Shown: in pieces, positions 19,795 through 29,599 of the stretch
Numbering within the stretch: the first letter of the stretch is position 1
Layout of the letters: every line of letters starts with the position of its first letter
Assembly (NCBI RefSeq): GCF_004683905.1
Contig: NZ_CP038438.1
Location: 558,001-622,000 of the forward strand
Direction of reading: 5' to 3'
Length of the DNA stretch: 64,000 nt
From: Pseudomonas fluorescens
Lineage (GTDB): Bacteria > Pseudomonadota > Gammaproteobacteria > Pseudomonadales > Pseudomonadaceae
The notes under the pieces: generated by a model
What the model saw: the letters and a program-made list of their open reading frames with translations, nothing else
What the model was told of the DNA's origin: nothing
The model's database searches: none
Made by a program: the position numbers and the translations under genes

Positions 19795-21702
19795 ATGGCC
19801 ACTCCCAGCGCTAGCTCTTATAACGCCGACGCCATCGAAGTCCTCTCGGGCCTCGACCCGGTGCGCAAACGCCCCGGCATGTACACCGACACCAGTCGGC
19901 CGAACCACCTCGCCCAGGAAGTCATCGACAACAGTGTCGACGAAGCCCTGGCCGGCCACGCCAAATCGGTGCAGGTCATTCTGCACGCCGATCACTCGCT
20001 GGAAGTCAGCGACGACGGTCGCGGCATGCCGGTCGACATTCACCCGGAAGAGGGCGTATCGGGTGTCGAGCTGATCCTCACCAAGCTGCATGCGGGCGGC
20101 AAGTTTTCCAACAAGAACTACCAGTTCTCCGGCGGTCTGCACGGGGTGGGTATTTCCGTGGTCAACGCCTTGTCGACCGAAGTCCGGGTGCGCGTGAAGC
20201 GTGACGGCAACGAATACCAGATGACCTTCAAGGATGGCTTCAAGGCCACCGAGCTGGAAATCGTCGGCACCGTTGGCAAGCGCAACACCGGCACCAGCGT
20301 GTACTTCGCGCCGGATCCGAAATATTTTGATTCACCGAAATTCTCCATCAGCCGCCTCAAGCACGTGCTCAAGGCCAAGGCTGTGCTGTGCCCGGGGCTG
20401 CTGGTCAGCTTCGAAGACAAGGGCACCGGCGAGAAAGTCGAATGGCATTACGAAGACGGCCTGCGCTCCTATCTGGTGGACGCGGTCAGCGAATTCGAAC
20501 GCCTGCCGGACGAGCCATTCTGCGGCAGCCTCGCCGGTAATAAAGAAGCGGTGGACTGGGCGCTGCTGTGGCTGCCGGAAGGTGGCGACGCGGTGCAGGA
20601 AAGCTACGTCAACCTGATCCCGACGGCGCAGGGCGGGACCCATGTCAACGGTTTGCGTCAGGGCCTGCTGGATGCGATGCGCGAGTTCTGCGAATTCCGC
20701 AGCCTGCTGCCGCGCGGGGTGAAGCTGGCGCCGGAAGACGTCTGGGAGCGCATCGCTTTCGTGCTGTCGATGAAGATGCAGGAGCCGCAATTCTCTGGCC
20801 AGACCAAAGAGCGCTTGTCGTCCCGTGAAGCGGCGGCATTCGTTTCCGGCGTCGTGAAAGATGCATTCAGCCTGTGGCTCAACGCCAACCCGGAAACCGG
20901 TCTGGCGCTGGCCGAACTGGCGATCAACAACGCCGGTCGCCGCCTGAAAGCAAGCAAGAAAGTCGAGCGCAAACGCGTCACCCAGGGGCCGGCGTTGCCG
21001 GGCAAACTGGCTGACTGCGCGGGTCAGGATCCGATGCGTTCCGAGCTGTTCCTGGTCGAAGGTGATTCCGCCGGCGGTTCCGCCAAGCAAGCGCGGGACA
21101 AGGAATTCCAGGCGATCCTGCCGTTGCGCGGCAAGATCCTCAACACCTGGGAAGTCGATGGCAGCGAAGTGCTGGCCAGCCAGGAAGTGCACAACATCGC
21201 CGTGGCCATCGGGGTCGATCCGGGTGCGGCAGACATGAGTCAGCTGCGCTACGGCAAAATCTGCATCCTCGCCGACGCCGACTCCGACGGTCTGCACATC
21301 GCGACGCTGCTGTGCGCGTTGTTCGTCCAGCATTTCCGCCCGCTGGTGGACGCCGGTCACGTCTACGTGGCGATGCCGCCGCTGTACCGCATCGATCTCG
21401 GCAAAGAGATCTACTACGCCCTCGACGAAGCCGAGCGCGACGGGATTCTCGATCGTCTGGTGGCCGAGAAGAAACGCGGCAAACCGCAGGTCACCCGATT
21501 CAAAGGTCTGGGTGAAATGAACCCGCCGCAACTGCGTGAAACCACCATGGACCCGAACACCCGGCGCCTGGTGCAGTTGACGCTGGGCGATGATTTTGCC
21601 GAAACCTCGGAAATGATGGACATGTTGCTGGCGAAGAAACGCGCCGGTGACCGCAAGACCTGGCTCGAATCCAAGGGCAACCTTGCCGAGGTGCTGGCCT
21701 GA
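19795..21702 (+). CDS. parE: DNA topoisomerase IV subunit B ParE
   Basis: ATPase subunit of the decatenating type II topoisomerase. 635 aa: GHKL ATPase domain (DNSVDEA, SDDGRGMPVDIH, GGLHGVG), transducer domain, then the TOPRIM domain with LFLVEGDSAGGSAKQARDKEFQAILPLRGKILN in short motif blocks and DADSDG for Mg2+. The quinolone-region residues look wild type. Its stop codon overlaps the start of the next gene (TGATG), and parC follows two genes later, so topo IV subunits share an operon-like run. Confidence 0.97.
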   Translation: MATPSASSYNADAIEVLSGLDPVRKRPGMYTDTSRPNHLAQEVIDNSVDEALAGHAKSVQVILHADHSLEVSDDGRGMPVDIHPEEGVSGVELILTKLHAGGKFSNKNYQFSGGLHGVGISVVNALSTEVRVRVKRDGNEYQMTFKDGFKATELEIVGTVGKRNTGTSVYFAPDPKYFDSPKFSISRLKHVLKAKAVLCPGLLVSFEDKGTGEKVEWHYEDGLRSYLVDAVSEFERLPDEPFCGSLAGNKEAVDWALLWLPEGGDAVQESYVNLIPTAQGGTHVNGLRQGLLDAMREFCEFRSLLPRGVKLAPEDVWERIAFVLSMKMQEPQFSGQTKERLSSREAAAFVSGVVKDAFSLWLNANPETGLALAELAINNAGRRLKASKKVERKRVTQGPALPGKLADCAGQDPMRSELFLVEGDSAGGSAKQARDKEFQAILPLRGKILNTWEVDGSEVLASQEVHNIAVAIGVDPGAADMSQLRYGKICILADADSDGLHIATLLCALFVQHFRPLVDAGHVYVAMPPLYRIDLGKEIYYALDEAERDGILDRLVAEKKRGKPQVTRFKGLGEMNPPQLRETTMDPNTRRLVQLTLGDDFAETSEMMDMLLAKKRAGDRKTWLESKGNLAEVLA

Positions 21703-22691
21703 TGCGGTTTGGCTGGGCCTTGGCGGGTGCATTGCTGCTGAGTGCGATGGGCGTGTCGGCGGAGCCGCTGCAGGAGTTGCGCGTGCTCTCGGAACATCCG
21801 GTCGAAGGCATGCGTGGCGGCAACCTGTCGGGACTGGCCATGTGTGGCAGCGAGTTGTGGACGGTGTCGGACCGCGATGACGATCAGATCTATCGGCTCA
21901 ATACCGCCGATCAGGTCTGGCAGGCCGAAGCCTTGCACATCGACGTGCCGCTGGTGCCGGAGACCGGTTTGCCGTGGGGATTGCGCTCGCGCAATTGGGC
22001 CGCGTCGTTCGTTCGCGGTGGCGACCTCGATTTCGAAGGCATCAGCTGCGACAGCGCCGGCAATCGCTACATTGTCAGCGAGGGCCACGCGGCGGTCTTG
22101 CAGGTGCCCGTCAGCGGCCCGGTCAACTGGCTGAAGATTTCGCCGATGATGGTTCGCGAAGCGCGGGCCAGTGGCATGCTCCTGCATTTCAATGCGATCT
22201 TCGAAGGTCTGGCGATCAACCCGGCGGGCGATCAGATGTGGCTGGCCGGCGAACGGCAAAACCGCGGCTTGCTGCTGATCAAGCGTCAGCAGACGGTGTG
22301 GGATTGCGACGGTCGTTGCGTGCTGCTCAGCGAGGGCGGCAAGGAGATGCAGCCGCCGCAGTTCCCGCACGCCAAAGCGGTCGACCGCGACTTTTCCGAC
22401 CTTTCGTTGTTCAACGGCAAATTGTTTACCCTTGAACGCAACGCCTTCCAGATTTGTCGGCGCGATGCGCAGACTGCCAAGGTCGAGCGCTGCTGGTCGT
22501 ACGCCGCTGAACTGTTGCAGGCCAACCGCCGTTACTCGCAAAACTTCGGGTTGGAAGAGGCATTGATCGTTGACGCTGAGGGTGCGTGGGTCGGCGTCGA
22601 CAATAATTTCGGCCCCCGCGCCGACGGAGAGGTTCGACCGATCGTCTGGCGCTTCGCCGCGCCTGAAGGTGGCTGGAGCGCCAAGCCGTGA
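21702..22691 (+). CDS. Phytase-like / esterase-like activity family secreted protein
   Basis: 329 aa with a Sec signal peptide (cleavage near VSA-EP), so probably periplasmic. The LSGLAMCGSELWTVSDRDDDQIYRL start, the DLDFEGISCDSAGNRYIVSEG motif and later repeats predict a beta-propeller of the 'esterase-like activity of phytase' type. The FEGI-containing blade is the family hallmark. Start and stop overlap the genes on both sides (TGATG with parE, GTGA with the aspartic protease), an unusual coupling of an envelope protein to topoisomerase genes. Catalytic activity is unproven. Confidence 0.85.
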   Translation: MRFGWALAGALLLSAMGVSAEPLQELRVLSEHPVEGMRGGNLSGLAMCGSELWTVSDRDDDQIYRLNTADQVWQAEALHIDVPLVPETGLPWGLRSRNWAASFVRGGDLDFEGISCDSAGNRYIVSEGHAAVLQVPVSGPVNWLKISPMMVREARASGMLLHFNAIFEGLAINPAGDQMWLAGERQNRGLLLIKRQQTVWDCDGRCVLLSEGGKEMQPPQFPHAKAVDRDFSDLSLFNGKLFTLERNAFQICRRDAQTAKVERCWSYAAELLQANRRYSQNFGLEEALIVDAEGAWVGVDNNFGPRADGEVRPIVWRFAAPEGGWSAKP

Positions 22692-23212
22692 GTCAGCAAC
22701 CGCCGGGCAAACGCGCCGGCCGGGTGTTGATGATTCTGGCCTGGTGCGCGGGGCTGTTTCTGGCCACGCGGTTTTTCGGCCAGTGGGAAGAACGTCAGCA
22801 GAATCCGAACGTGGTGGTCACGTCCGAGCAGCACGGTGGCGTGATCGAAGTGAAGCTGGCCGGCAACGCCCAAGGGCATTTTGTCGCCAGCGGCCAGATC
22901 AACGGTGAGCCGGTGGAGTTCATGCTCGACACCGGCGCGACCGATGTGGCGATCCCGGCGGATCTGGCCAAACGGTTAAAGCTGGAAGAAGGTTTCGGCG
23001 TGACCCTGAGCACGGCCAACGGCCTGAGCCAAGGCTACCGGACAAAGATCGACCGCCTGCAACTGGGCGACATCGTGCTGCGGGACGTCCGCGCGCTGGT
23101 GGCGCCAGGTCTGCATGGCGATCAGGTGCTGCTCGGCATGAGCGCCCTGAACAAACTTGAATTTACCCAGCGCGGCGGCACCATGCTGCTGCGCCAGACA
23201 ACGAACCGATGA
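22688..23212 (+). CDS. Retropepsin-like aspartic protease, membrane-anchored
   Basis: 174 aa: one N-terminal transmembrane helix (about residues 11-30), then a single retropepsin-like domain with the catalytic FMLDTGATD (Asp81) and the C-terminal [12 protein letters not shown] block. Such single-domain clan AA proteases dimerise for activity. The start is GTG 22688, overlapping the previous stop by four bases (GTGA). The orientation of the helix suggests that the protease domain faces the periplasm. Substrate unknown. Confidence 0.88.
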   Translation: MSQQPPGKRAGRVLMILAWCAGLFLATRFFGQWEERQQNPNVVVTSEQHGGVIEVKLAGNAQGHFVASGQINGEPVEFMLDTGATDVAIPADLAKRLKLEEGFGVTLSTANGLSQGYRTKIDRLQLGDIVLRDVRALVAPGLHGDQVLLGMSALNKLEFTQRGGTMLLRQTTNR

Positions 23213-23219
23213 GGCCCGC

Positions 23220-25484
23220 ATGAGCGACATCCTTGCAGACAGCTTAGACGGCGTAGAACGCCGATCGCTGGCTGACTTCACCGAAAATGCCTACCTCAAC
23301 TACTCCATGTACGTGATCATGGACCGTGCTCTGCCGCATATCGGCGACGGCCTGAAACCGGTACAGCGGCGCATCATTTATGCGATGAGCGAGCTGGGGC
23401 TGGACGCCGATTCCAAGCACAAGAAATCGGCGCGTACCGTCGGTGACGTGCTCGGCAAGTTCCATCCGCACGGCGATTCGGCGTGTTACGAAGCGATGGT
23501 GTTGATGGCCCAGCCGTTCAGCTATCGCTACACGCTGGTCGACGGCCAGGGCAACTGGGGTGCGCCGGACGATCCGAAGTCCTTCGCCGCCATGCGTTAC
23601 ACCGAAGCACGCCTGTCGCGCTATTCCGAAGTGCTGCTCAGCGAACTGGGCCAGGGCACCGCTGACTGGGGCCCGAATTTCGACGGCACCCTGCAGGAAC
23701 CGCTGGTGTTGCCGGCACGTTTGCCGAACATCCTGCTCAACGGCACCACCGGCATCGCTGTCGGTATGGCCACCGACGTGCCGCCGCACAACCTGCGCGA
23801 AGTCGCCACCGCTTGTGTGCGCCTGATCGATGAGCCGAAAGCCACGGTCGAACAGCTCTGCGAACACATTCAAGGCCCGGACTATCCGACCGAAGCGGAA
23901 ATCATCACGCCGCGCGCCGACCTGCTGAAAATGTACGAAACCGGCAAGGGCTCGGTACGCATGCGCGCCGTGTACCACGTCGAGGACGGCGACATCATCG
24001 TCACCGCGCTGCCGCACCAGGTCTCCGGGGCCAAAGTGCTGGAGCAGATCGCCGCGCTGATGCAGGCCAAGCCGTCGAAAGCACCGCAGATCGCTGACCT
24101 GCGTGATGAATCCGACCACGAAAACCCGTGCCGCATCGTGATCATTCCGGTCAACAGTCGCGTCGATCACGAAGCGCTGATGCAGCACCTGTTCGCCAGC
24201 ACCGAGCTGGAGTCGACCTACCGGGTCAACGTCAACATCATCGGTCTGGATGGCAAGCCGCAGCTGAAGAACCTGCGTGCATTGCTGGTCGAATGGCTGG
24301 AGTTCCGCGTGCTGACCGTGCGCCGCCGCCTGCAATTCCGCCTCGACAAGGTCGAGCGTCGCCTGCACCTGTTGGACGGTTTGCTGATCGCCTACCTCAA
24401 CCTGGATGAAGTGATCCACATCATCCGCACCGAGGAGCACCCGAAAGCCAAGCTGATCGAGCGATTTGCCCTCAGCGAGATCCAGGCCGACTACATCCTC
24501 GACACCCGCCTGCGGCAGTTGGCGCGTCTGGAAGAGATGAAGCTGCGCGACGAGCAAGACGAACTGCTCAAGGAACAGGCCAAGCTGCAAGCCCTGCTGG
24601 GCAGCGAAGCCAAGCTGAAGAAGCTGGTGCGCACCGAGCTGCTCAAAGACGCTGAAACCTATGGCGATGACCGTCGTTCGCCGATCGTCGAACGTGCTGA
24701 AGCGAAAGCGCTGACCGAACACGATCTGCTGCCGAACGAGAAAGTTACCGTCGTGCTGTCGGAAAAAGGCTGGATCCGTTCGGCCAAAGGCCATGACATC
24801 GATGCCACCGGCCTGTCGTACAAGGCGGGTGACGGCTTCAAGACCTCGGCGGCGGGACGTTCCAACCAGTCTGCCGTGGTAATTGACTCCACTGGCCGCA
24901 GCTATTCGGTCGCCGCCCACACCTTGCCGTCGGCGCGTGGCCAGGGCGAACCGTTGACCGGCCGTCTGACCCCGCCACCGGGTGCGACCTTCGAGTGCGT
25001 GCTGATGCCGGAAGACGATGCGCTGTACGTGATCGCCTCCGACGCCGGTTACGGTTTCGTGGTCAAGGGCGAAGACCTGCAAGCCAAGAACAAGGCCGGT
25101 AAAGCCCTGTTGAGCTTGCCGAACAACGCCAAGGTGATCGCGCCGCGTCCGGTGACTGATCGCGAGAATGACTTGCTTGCCGCCGTGACAAGCGAGGGGC
25201 GGATGCTGGTCTTCAATATCAGCGATTTGCCGCAGCTGGCGAAGGGCAAGGGCAACAAGATCATCGGTGTACCGGGTGACCGTGTCGCCAGCCGTGAAGA
25301 GTTTGTCACGGACATTGCTGTGATTCCCGCGGGTGCAACGTTGATCCTGCAAGCAGGCAAACGTCCGTATAAACTGAAAGCTGAAGACCTCGAACACTAC
25401 AAAGGTGAGCGTGGACGGCGTGGCAACAAGCTTCCACGTGGCTTCCAGCGGGTCGATGCACTGCTCGTCGAAAACCTCAATTAG
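23220..25484 (+). CDS. parC: DNA topoisomerase IV subunit A ParC
   Basis: DNA cleavage/religation subunit, 754 aa. Catalytic tyrosine is Tyr127 in [11 protein letters not shown]. The quinolone-determining Ser87 ([12 protein letters not shown]) has the susceptible-type residue. A C-terminal beta-pinwheel follows from about residue 500. ATG 23220 is 7 nt past the protease stop; the longer frame back to 23157 lies inside the upstream gene and is rejected. A perfect 13-bp hairpin follows the stop. Confidence 0.97.
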   Translation: MSDILADSLDGVERRSLADFTENAYLNYSMYVIMDRALPHIGDGLKPVQRRIIYAMSELGLDADSKHKKSARTVGDVLGKFHPHGDSACYEAMVLMAQPFSYRYTLVDGQGNWGAPDDPKSFAAMRYTEARLSRYSEVLLSELGQGTADWGPNFDGTLQEPLVLPARLPNILLNGTTGIAVGMATDVPPHNLREVATACVRLIDEPKATVEQLCEHIQGPDYPTEAEIITPRADLLKMYETGKGSVRMRAVYHVEDGDIIVTALPHQVSGAKVLEQIAALMQAKPSKAPQIADLRDESDHENPCRIVIIPVNSRVDHEALMQHLFASTELESTYRVNVNIIGLDGKPQLKNLRALLVEWLEFRVLTVRRRLQFRLDKVERRLHLLDGLLIAYLNLDEVIHIIRTEEHPKAKLIERFALSEIQADYILDTRLRQLARLEEMKLRDEQDELLKEQAKLQALLGSEAKLKKLVRTELLKDAETYGDDRRSPIVERAEAKALTEHDLLPNEKVTVVLSEKGWIRSAKGHDIDATGLSYKAGDGFKTSAAGRSNQSAVVIDSTGRSYSVAAHTLPSARGQGEPLTGRLTPPPGATFECVLMPEDDALYVIASDAGYGFVVKGEDLQAKNKAGKALLSLPNNAKVIAPRPVTDRENDLLAAVTSEGRMLVFNISDLPQLAKGKGNKIIGVPGDRVASREEFVTDIAVIPAGATLILQAGKRPYKLKAEDLEHYKGERGRRGNKLPRGFQRVDALLVENLN

Positions 25485-25504
25485 GCGAAAACGCCCATCT
25501 AGAG

Positions 25505-25541
25505 GCGTCGATCTACGATTTAACGCGTAGATCGACGCTTT
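25505..25541 (+). terminator. Hairpin terminator after parC
   Basis: A perfect 13-bp stem (25505-25517 with 25526-25538), an 8-nt loop and only three T residues after it, 20 nt downstream of the parC stop. Strong hairpin, weak T-run. Confidence 0.7.
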
Positions 25542-25667
25542 GGCGCTGGAGTCGGAACGCATATTCACGGATGATATGGCCTTTCCAAGCGCCGGCGTGG
25601 CCGAGCGTTCTTCATATTTATTGAGTATTTTCACTGTGGTCAGCCTTGTGGCGGCCACCTGGACGGG

Positions 25668-26381
25668 ATGATGACTGCTCTGCGCCCCCTTATTTTCCTG
25701 CTCGCCGGCGTTTTGGGCCTGGCGGGTTGCAGCGTTCACCAGCCGGTGTCGCTGTATCAGCTGGACAGCGGAAGTCCGGCTCAGCCTGCGCAAAGCACAG
25801 GCATGGCGGTTTTGTTGGGTCCGGTAGTCATTGCTGATTACCTGCAACGTGAAACTTTGCTGCAACGTCAACCGGACGGCAGCCTGCAAGCCTCGACCGA
25901 CGGTCGCTGGGCGGGCAGCCTTTCGTCGGATATCGATCAATTGCTGATGCGTCAGGTGGCCGGTCATCTGGACAGCCAGCGTGTGGTACTGGCACCGGCC
26001 ACACTGGGATTTGCCCCGGATGTGCAGGTATTGCTGACCATCACGCGTCTGGACTCCGGTGAGAAGCAACCGGCGATCCTCGATGCACAATGGCGTCTGA
26101 TCGACCGTCGTGGTCAGGTGCGCGATAACCGCATCGTTCATCTGCAGGAGCTGCATGCCGGTACCACGGCTTCGCAGGTGCAGGCGCAGGGGATTCTGCT
26201 GCAGCGTCTGGCCGAGCAGTTGTCGGTGGCGCTCAAGCCATTGGCCAACCAGCCTCCGGTGGCCGAAGCACCGCGTAAGGCAGCGCCTAAACCGGCAGCG
26301 CCGGCGGCGGATGCAGAGAAGCAGCCGAAGATTCCGATGGCTTCGCCGATTCGCACGGATATGGAAGTGTTCCGCTTCTAA
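25668..26381 (+). CDS. PqiC-family lipoprotein (ABC_trans_aux, DUF330)
   Basis: 237 aa. Signal peptide with lipobox LAGC (Cys21) predicts an outer-membrane lipoprotein. The body (HQPVSLYQLDSGSPAQ, GMAVLLGPVVIADYLQRETLLQR, DGRWAGSLSSDIDQLLMRQV) is typical of PqiC/YmbA, partner of PqiAB-type MCE lipid-transport systems. A Pro/Ala-rich tail follows residue ~195. No pqiA or pqiB homologue is adjacent, so its partner is elsewhere or it acts alone. ATG 25671 is an equally possible start. Confidence 0.85.
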   Translation: MMTALRPLIFLLAGVLGLAGCSVHQPVSLYQLDSGSPAQPAQSTGMAVLLGPVVIADYLQRETLLQRQPDGSLQASTDGRWAGSLSSDIDQLLMRQVAGHLDSQRVVLAPATLGFAPDVQVLLTITRLDSGEKQPAILDAQWRLIDRRGQVRDNRIVHLQELHAGTTASQVQAQGILLQRLAEQLSVALKPLANQPPVAEAPRKAAPKPAAPAADAEKQPKIPMASPIRTDMEVFRF

Positions 26382-26403
26382 GTCTGAATCAGCGTCAAAC
26401 CAG

Positions 26404-26424
26404 AGCCCGCCTTGTGCGGGCTTT
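26404..26424 (+). terminator. Terminator after PqiC-like gene
   Basis: A 6-bp GCCCGC/GCGGGC stem with a 5-nt loop and a short T-run, 23 nt after the stop codon. Confidence 0.7.
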
Positions 26425-26468
26425 GGTGTGTCTGGGGGCTGGAAATCTTTGCCGTCAGTGCGGGCCTC

Positions 26469-26560
26469 TTCGCGAGCAAGCTCGCTCCCACAGGTCTTGA
26501 AGGTGTTCACAAGGTCTGTGGCAGCCACCGTCCACTGTGGGAGCGAGCTTGCTCGCGAAA
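26469..26560. repeat. REP-like inverted pair, GAGCGAGCTTGCTCGCG variant
   Basis: Opposed 24-25-nt arms at 26469-26492 and 26536-26560. This is a variant of the main family in which the GCGGGC core reads GCGAGC. It lies between the convergent PqiC-like and ahpA-like genes. Confidence 0.85.
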
Positions 26561-26577
26561 GGGCCGGTACAGGCAAC

Positions 26578-26612
26578 AAAAAAGCCCGCAGACAATCACT
26601 TGTCTGCGGGCT
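26578..26612 (-). terminator. Rho-independent terminator of ahpA-like gene
   Basis: A 13-bp perfect stem (26583-26595 with 26600-26612), a 4-nt loop, and a six-base T-run on the minus strand. It lies 22 nt past the stop of the gene ending at 26634. Confidence 0.9.
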
Positions 26613-26633
26613 TCTGTGCATCTGGCCTAAGGC

Positions 26634-28148
26634 TTACGCCCGGCGCTCATGCATCCGCGCCAGTTGTCGCTCGAGCATCGACGGATAAGGCTCCATCAAC
26701 CGCTCGACACAGCAGGCCCCCTCAGGGCTGGCGATCGGACGGATCCGCGCACGCTGGCGAATCAGCGCATCGTCACCGATCTTGCGCTCGACCAGCAGCA
26801 GGTTGCGACTGTGTTGCGACAGGGCCAGCGCATCCTGAGCCGAATCGGTCAGCAGCAGGTCGATCTGGCTCAGGCCGAACAACTCGTCGCCCAGGGTCAG
26901 GCCCAGTTGCAATTGCAGGGTGATGCCGCTGTCGGCGACTTCGATCTGCAACTGATGGCCCAGCGCCCGCAGCAACTCGCCGCAGCAGATCGCGTTGGTC
27001 AGGTAATCGTCACCGCTGTCTTCGGTGTGGAACAGCATCAGTGTGCTGCCATCGTTCAGGGTTTCGATTTCGCCCTGATACAACGAAGCGGCCTGATCGA
27101 GACAATCGCGATAGCGCTCCAGCAACTCTTCCAGACGGGCACGCGGCAGGCGCCGCAGTTGCTCTTGCGAACCCAGCTGGATCGCCAGCACCGCGCTGTG
27201 CTGCGGCACGCTTGGTGTCGCTTTACGCGGCGCCGGAACAGCTTCGGTCAGCGACTCGTCGCGCAGATCGGCAAACGGATCTTCGTCGTCATCATCGTCT
27301 TCAACGGTGCTGACCACGTGGCGCGGCGCCGGTTTTTGCGCGGCCATCGGGCGGGTTTCGTCAAAGCTCGGGTCACGCAGGTTGCGCACTTCGAACTCTG
27401 GCTCATCCTCTTCCTCGAACTCGGGTTCCGGCTCTGGCTCGGGTTCAGGCGCAGGCTCCGGAGCGTAGTTGGCGTGCAGCTGACGCGCCAGATCGCCGAT
27501 TTCGTCCTGACGATCTATGCCCGGCGTGTGTTCGTCGATGCGCCGCAGCCAGACGCGCAATTGCAGCAACGGCGTCGATAGATAGCGCCCCATGCGCAGG
27601 CTCAGGGCCAGCGACAAGGCCAGCAGGATCGCACTGAGAATGCCCATGCTCTGCAGGCTGATGGTCATCGGCTGCTGGAACTGATCCATGTCCAGGCTGA
27701 TGCGCAGTTGCCCGGCAGTCACGTCCTGGAAGGTGATCTTGCTCTCGTACATGCCCTCGGCTTCGCCCAGCAGGCTGTGCTTGGGGCGCTGACCGGATTC
27801 GGCGAGGATGCGGTTGTCCACGCTATAGATAGCCGCGTGGGCCACCAGCTTGTTCTTGGTCAGGTTGTTGAGCAGCACGTTGAGGCTGAGGATGTCGTTG
27901 GACACCAACAGTTCAGTGGCAGAGGTGGCGGTCTGCGTGGTCAGGCTTTCGCCCAGCGCATCGGCCTGCTCGTGCATGGCCTGCTTGAACTGCAGGCCCA
28001 TCACCCCGGCATAGATCACCAGGGCCAGAGCGACCAGGATCACGTTATGGCTGGCAATGCGCAATGCAATCGGCACACGGCGGTGGCGCAGTGCACGGAA
28101 GATCAGCAGGAAGAAGTTATCGGTTTTAACTGGCGTGGGCCGGTTCAC
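26634..28148 (-). CDS. AhpA/Smp-like membrane protein
   Basis: 504 aa inner-membrane protein: TM helix near 30-50, a ~110-residue periplasmic SMP-type domain (TATSATELLVSNDILSLNVLLNNL), a second TM near 170-190, a short HAMP-like linker, then a low-complexity acidic stretch (alternating Glu-Pro and an Asp-rich run, ~230-300) and a C-terminal domain (~310-500) resembling a degenerate nucleotide-cyclase fold. E. coli smp (ytjB) is likewise divergent from serB. I know the Pseudomonas homologue as AhpA; function unclear. No cyclase metal-binding aspartates are convincing. Confidence 0.8.
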   Translation of the reverse strand: MNRPTPVKTDNFFLLIFRALRHRRVPIALRIASHNVILVALALVIYAGVMGLQFKQAMHEQADALGESLTTQTATSATELLVSNDILSLNVLLNNLTKNKLVAHAAIYSVDNRILAESGQRPKHSLLGEAEGMYESKITFQDVTAGQLRISLDMDQFQQPMTISLQSMGILSAILLALSLALSLRMGRYLSTPLLQLRVWLRRIDEHTPGIDRQDEIGDLARQLHANYAPEPAPEPEPEPEPEFEEEDEPEFEVRNLRDPSFDETRPMAAQKPAPRHVVSTVEDDDDDEDPFADLRDESLTEAVPAPRKATPSVPQHSAVLAIQLGSQEQLRRLPRARLEELLERYRDCLDQAASLYQGEIETLNDGSTLMLFHTEDSGDDYLTNAICCGELLRALGHQLQIEVADSGITLQLQLGLTLGDELFGLSQIDLLLTDSAQDALALSQHSRNLLLVERKIGDDALIRQRARIRPIASPEGACCVERLMEPYPSMLERQLARMHERRA

Positions 28149-28282
28149 TGAGCTCGGCTCTTTTGTCCGTGAAGTTGACGCGCAGTATAGCGACAGGCCC
28201 TAGACCGGCAAAGCGCTCGCGGTGCCCGATGGTCACTGAAAGTGGGTAGAATGCGGTTTTTTTCCAGTTGCGGGGGTGCGCG

Positions 28283-29497
28283 TTGCGCGAAATCGTCCTG
28301 ATTAACATCACGGGAGTCGACCGTCCGGGTCTGACTGCGGCCATTACCGGCGTTCTGGCACAAGGTGGTGTGAACATTCTCGACATCGGTCAGGCGGTGA
28401 TCCACGACACCCTGTCGTTCGGCATCCTGGTCGAGATTCCCGACTCCGAGCAAGGCAAAGCCGTGCTCAAGGACATCCTGTTCAAGGGCTACGAGCTCGA
28501 CCAGCAGGTGCGCTTCACCCCGGTGTCCGAAGAGGATTACCAGCAGTGGGTGGGCAATCAGGGCAAGAAACGCCACATCGTCACCCTGTTGACCCGCAAA
28601 GTGACCGCCGGCCAATTGCAGGCGGTCAGCTCGATCACCGCCAAATATGGCCTGAACATCGACCATATCGACCGTCTGTCGGGTCGCATGCCGCTGGACA
28701 CTCCGGCGGACAAAGGCAAGGGCTGCATCGAGTTTTCCGTGCGTGGCGAAGCGGCTGATCCGCAGGCGCTGCGTGCCGAATTCCTCAGCGTCGCGCAGGA
28801 GCTGAACGTCGACATCGCCTTCCAGGAAGATTCGCTGTTCCGCCGCAACCGGCGTCTGGCGGTGTTCGACATGGACTCGACGCTGATCGAAGCTGAAGTC
28901 ATCGACGAACTGGCCAAGGCCGCCGGTGTCGGTGAGCAGGTCTCGGCCATCACCGAGCGCGCGATGGCCGGCGAACTGGACTTCCGCGCCAGCTTCAAAG
29001 AGCGCCTGGCGCTGCTCAAGGGCCTGGATGTCAGCGTGCTGGACTCGATCGGCGCTTCGCTGCGCCTGACCGAAGGCGCGGAAACCCTGTTCGCCGAACT
29101 CAAGCGTCTGGGCTACAAGACCGCGATCCTGTCTGGCGGCTTCACTTACTTCGCCAAACAGCTGCAGGCCAAACTCGGCATCGACTACGTGTTCGCCAAC
29201 GAACTGGAAGTGGTCGACGGCAAGTGCACCGGCGTGGCCATCGAGCCGATCGTTGATGCGCAGCGTAAAGCGGATCTGCTGAAGGAACTGGCGCACAAGG
29301 AAGGCTTGCGTCTGGAGCAGACCATCGCTGTGGGCGACGGCGCGAATGACCTGCCAATGCTGGCGATTGCCGGGCTGGGTGTGGCGTTCCGCGCCAAGCC
29401 GCTGGTCAAACAGTCGGCGAAGCAGGCGATTTCGACCTTGGGACTGGATGGCGTGCTGTATCTGCTGGGCTTTCGCGATCGCGACGGGCAGCTCTGA
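28283..29497 (+). CDS. serB: Phosphoserine phosphatase SerB
   Basis: Last step of serine synthesis, HAD-superfamily phosphatase, 404 aa. Two N-terminal ACT-like domains (residues ~1-180; DRPGLTAAITGVLAQGG is the first) precede the HAD core with nucleophile motif FDMDSTLIE (Asp196), ILSGGFTYF and GDGANDLPML. This long form with two ACT domains is typical of Pseudomonas. TTG 28283 gives LREIVLINITG, the family N-terminus, behind a G-rich ribosome site; the in-frame start at 28268 overlaps that site. Confidence 0.96.
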   Translation: MREIVLINITGVDRPGLTAAITGVLAQGGVNILDIGQAVIHDTLSFGILVEIPDSEQGKAVLKDILFKGYELDQQVRFTPVSEEDYQQWVGNQGKKRHIVTLLTRKVTAGQLQAVSSITAKYGLNIDHIDRLSGRMPLDTPADKGKGCIEFSVRGEAADPQALRAEFLSVAQELNVDIAFQEDSLFRRNRRLAVFDMDSTLIEAEVIDELAKAAGVGEQVSAITERAMAGELDFRASFKERLALLKGLDVSVLDSIGASLRLTEGAETLFAELKRLGYKTAILSGGFTYFAKQLQAKLGIDYVFANELEVVDGKCTGVAIEPIVDAQRKADLLKELAHKEGLRLEQTIAVGDGANDLPMLAIAGLGVAFRAKPLVKQSAKQAISTLGLDGVLYLLGFRDRDGQL

Positions 29498-29522
29498 TAT
29501 CTCTGTAGTCTGAGCGGGCCCT

Positions 29523-29586
29523 TTCGCGAGCAAGCCCGCTCCCACATTGAACTCGGTCTCCTGTGGGAGCGGGCTTGCTCGCGAAG
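29523..29586. repeat. REP-like inverted pair, GCGGGCTTGCTCGCG family
   Basis: Two opposed copies (29523-29547 and 29562-29586) are separated by only about 14 nt. They lie between the convergent serB and the PilZ-like gene and form a compact bimer able to fold as one long hairpin. Confidence 0.88.
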
Positions 29587-29599
29587 GGCTCAACCCGAT

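Noticed and set aside
23244..26621. 1125-codon open frame on the minus strand opposite parC and the PqiC-like gene
   Set aside because: It is an antisense shadow of high-G+C codon structure: it covers two well-supported genes, has low-complexity His/Arg/Gln-rich translation and no family resemblance.
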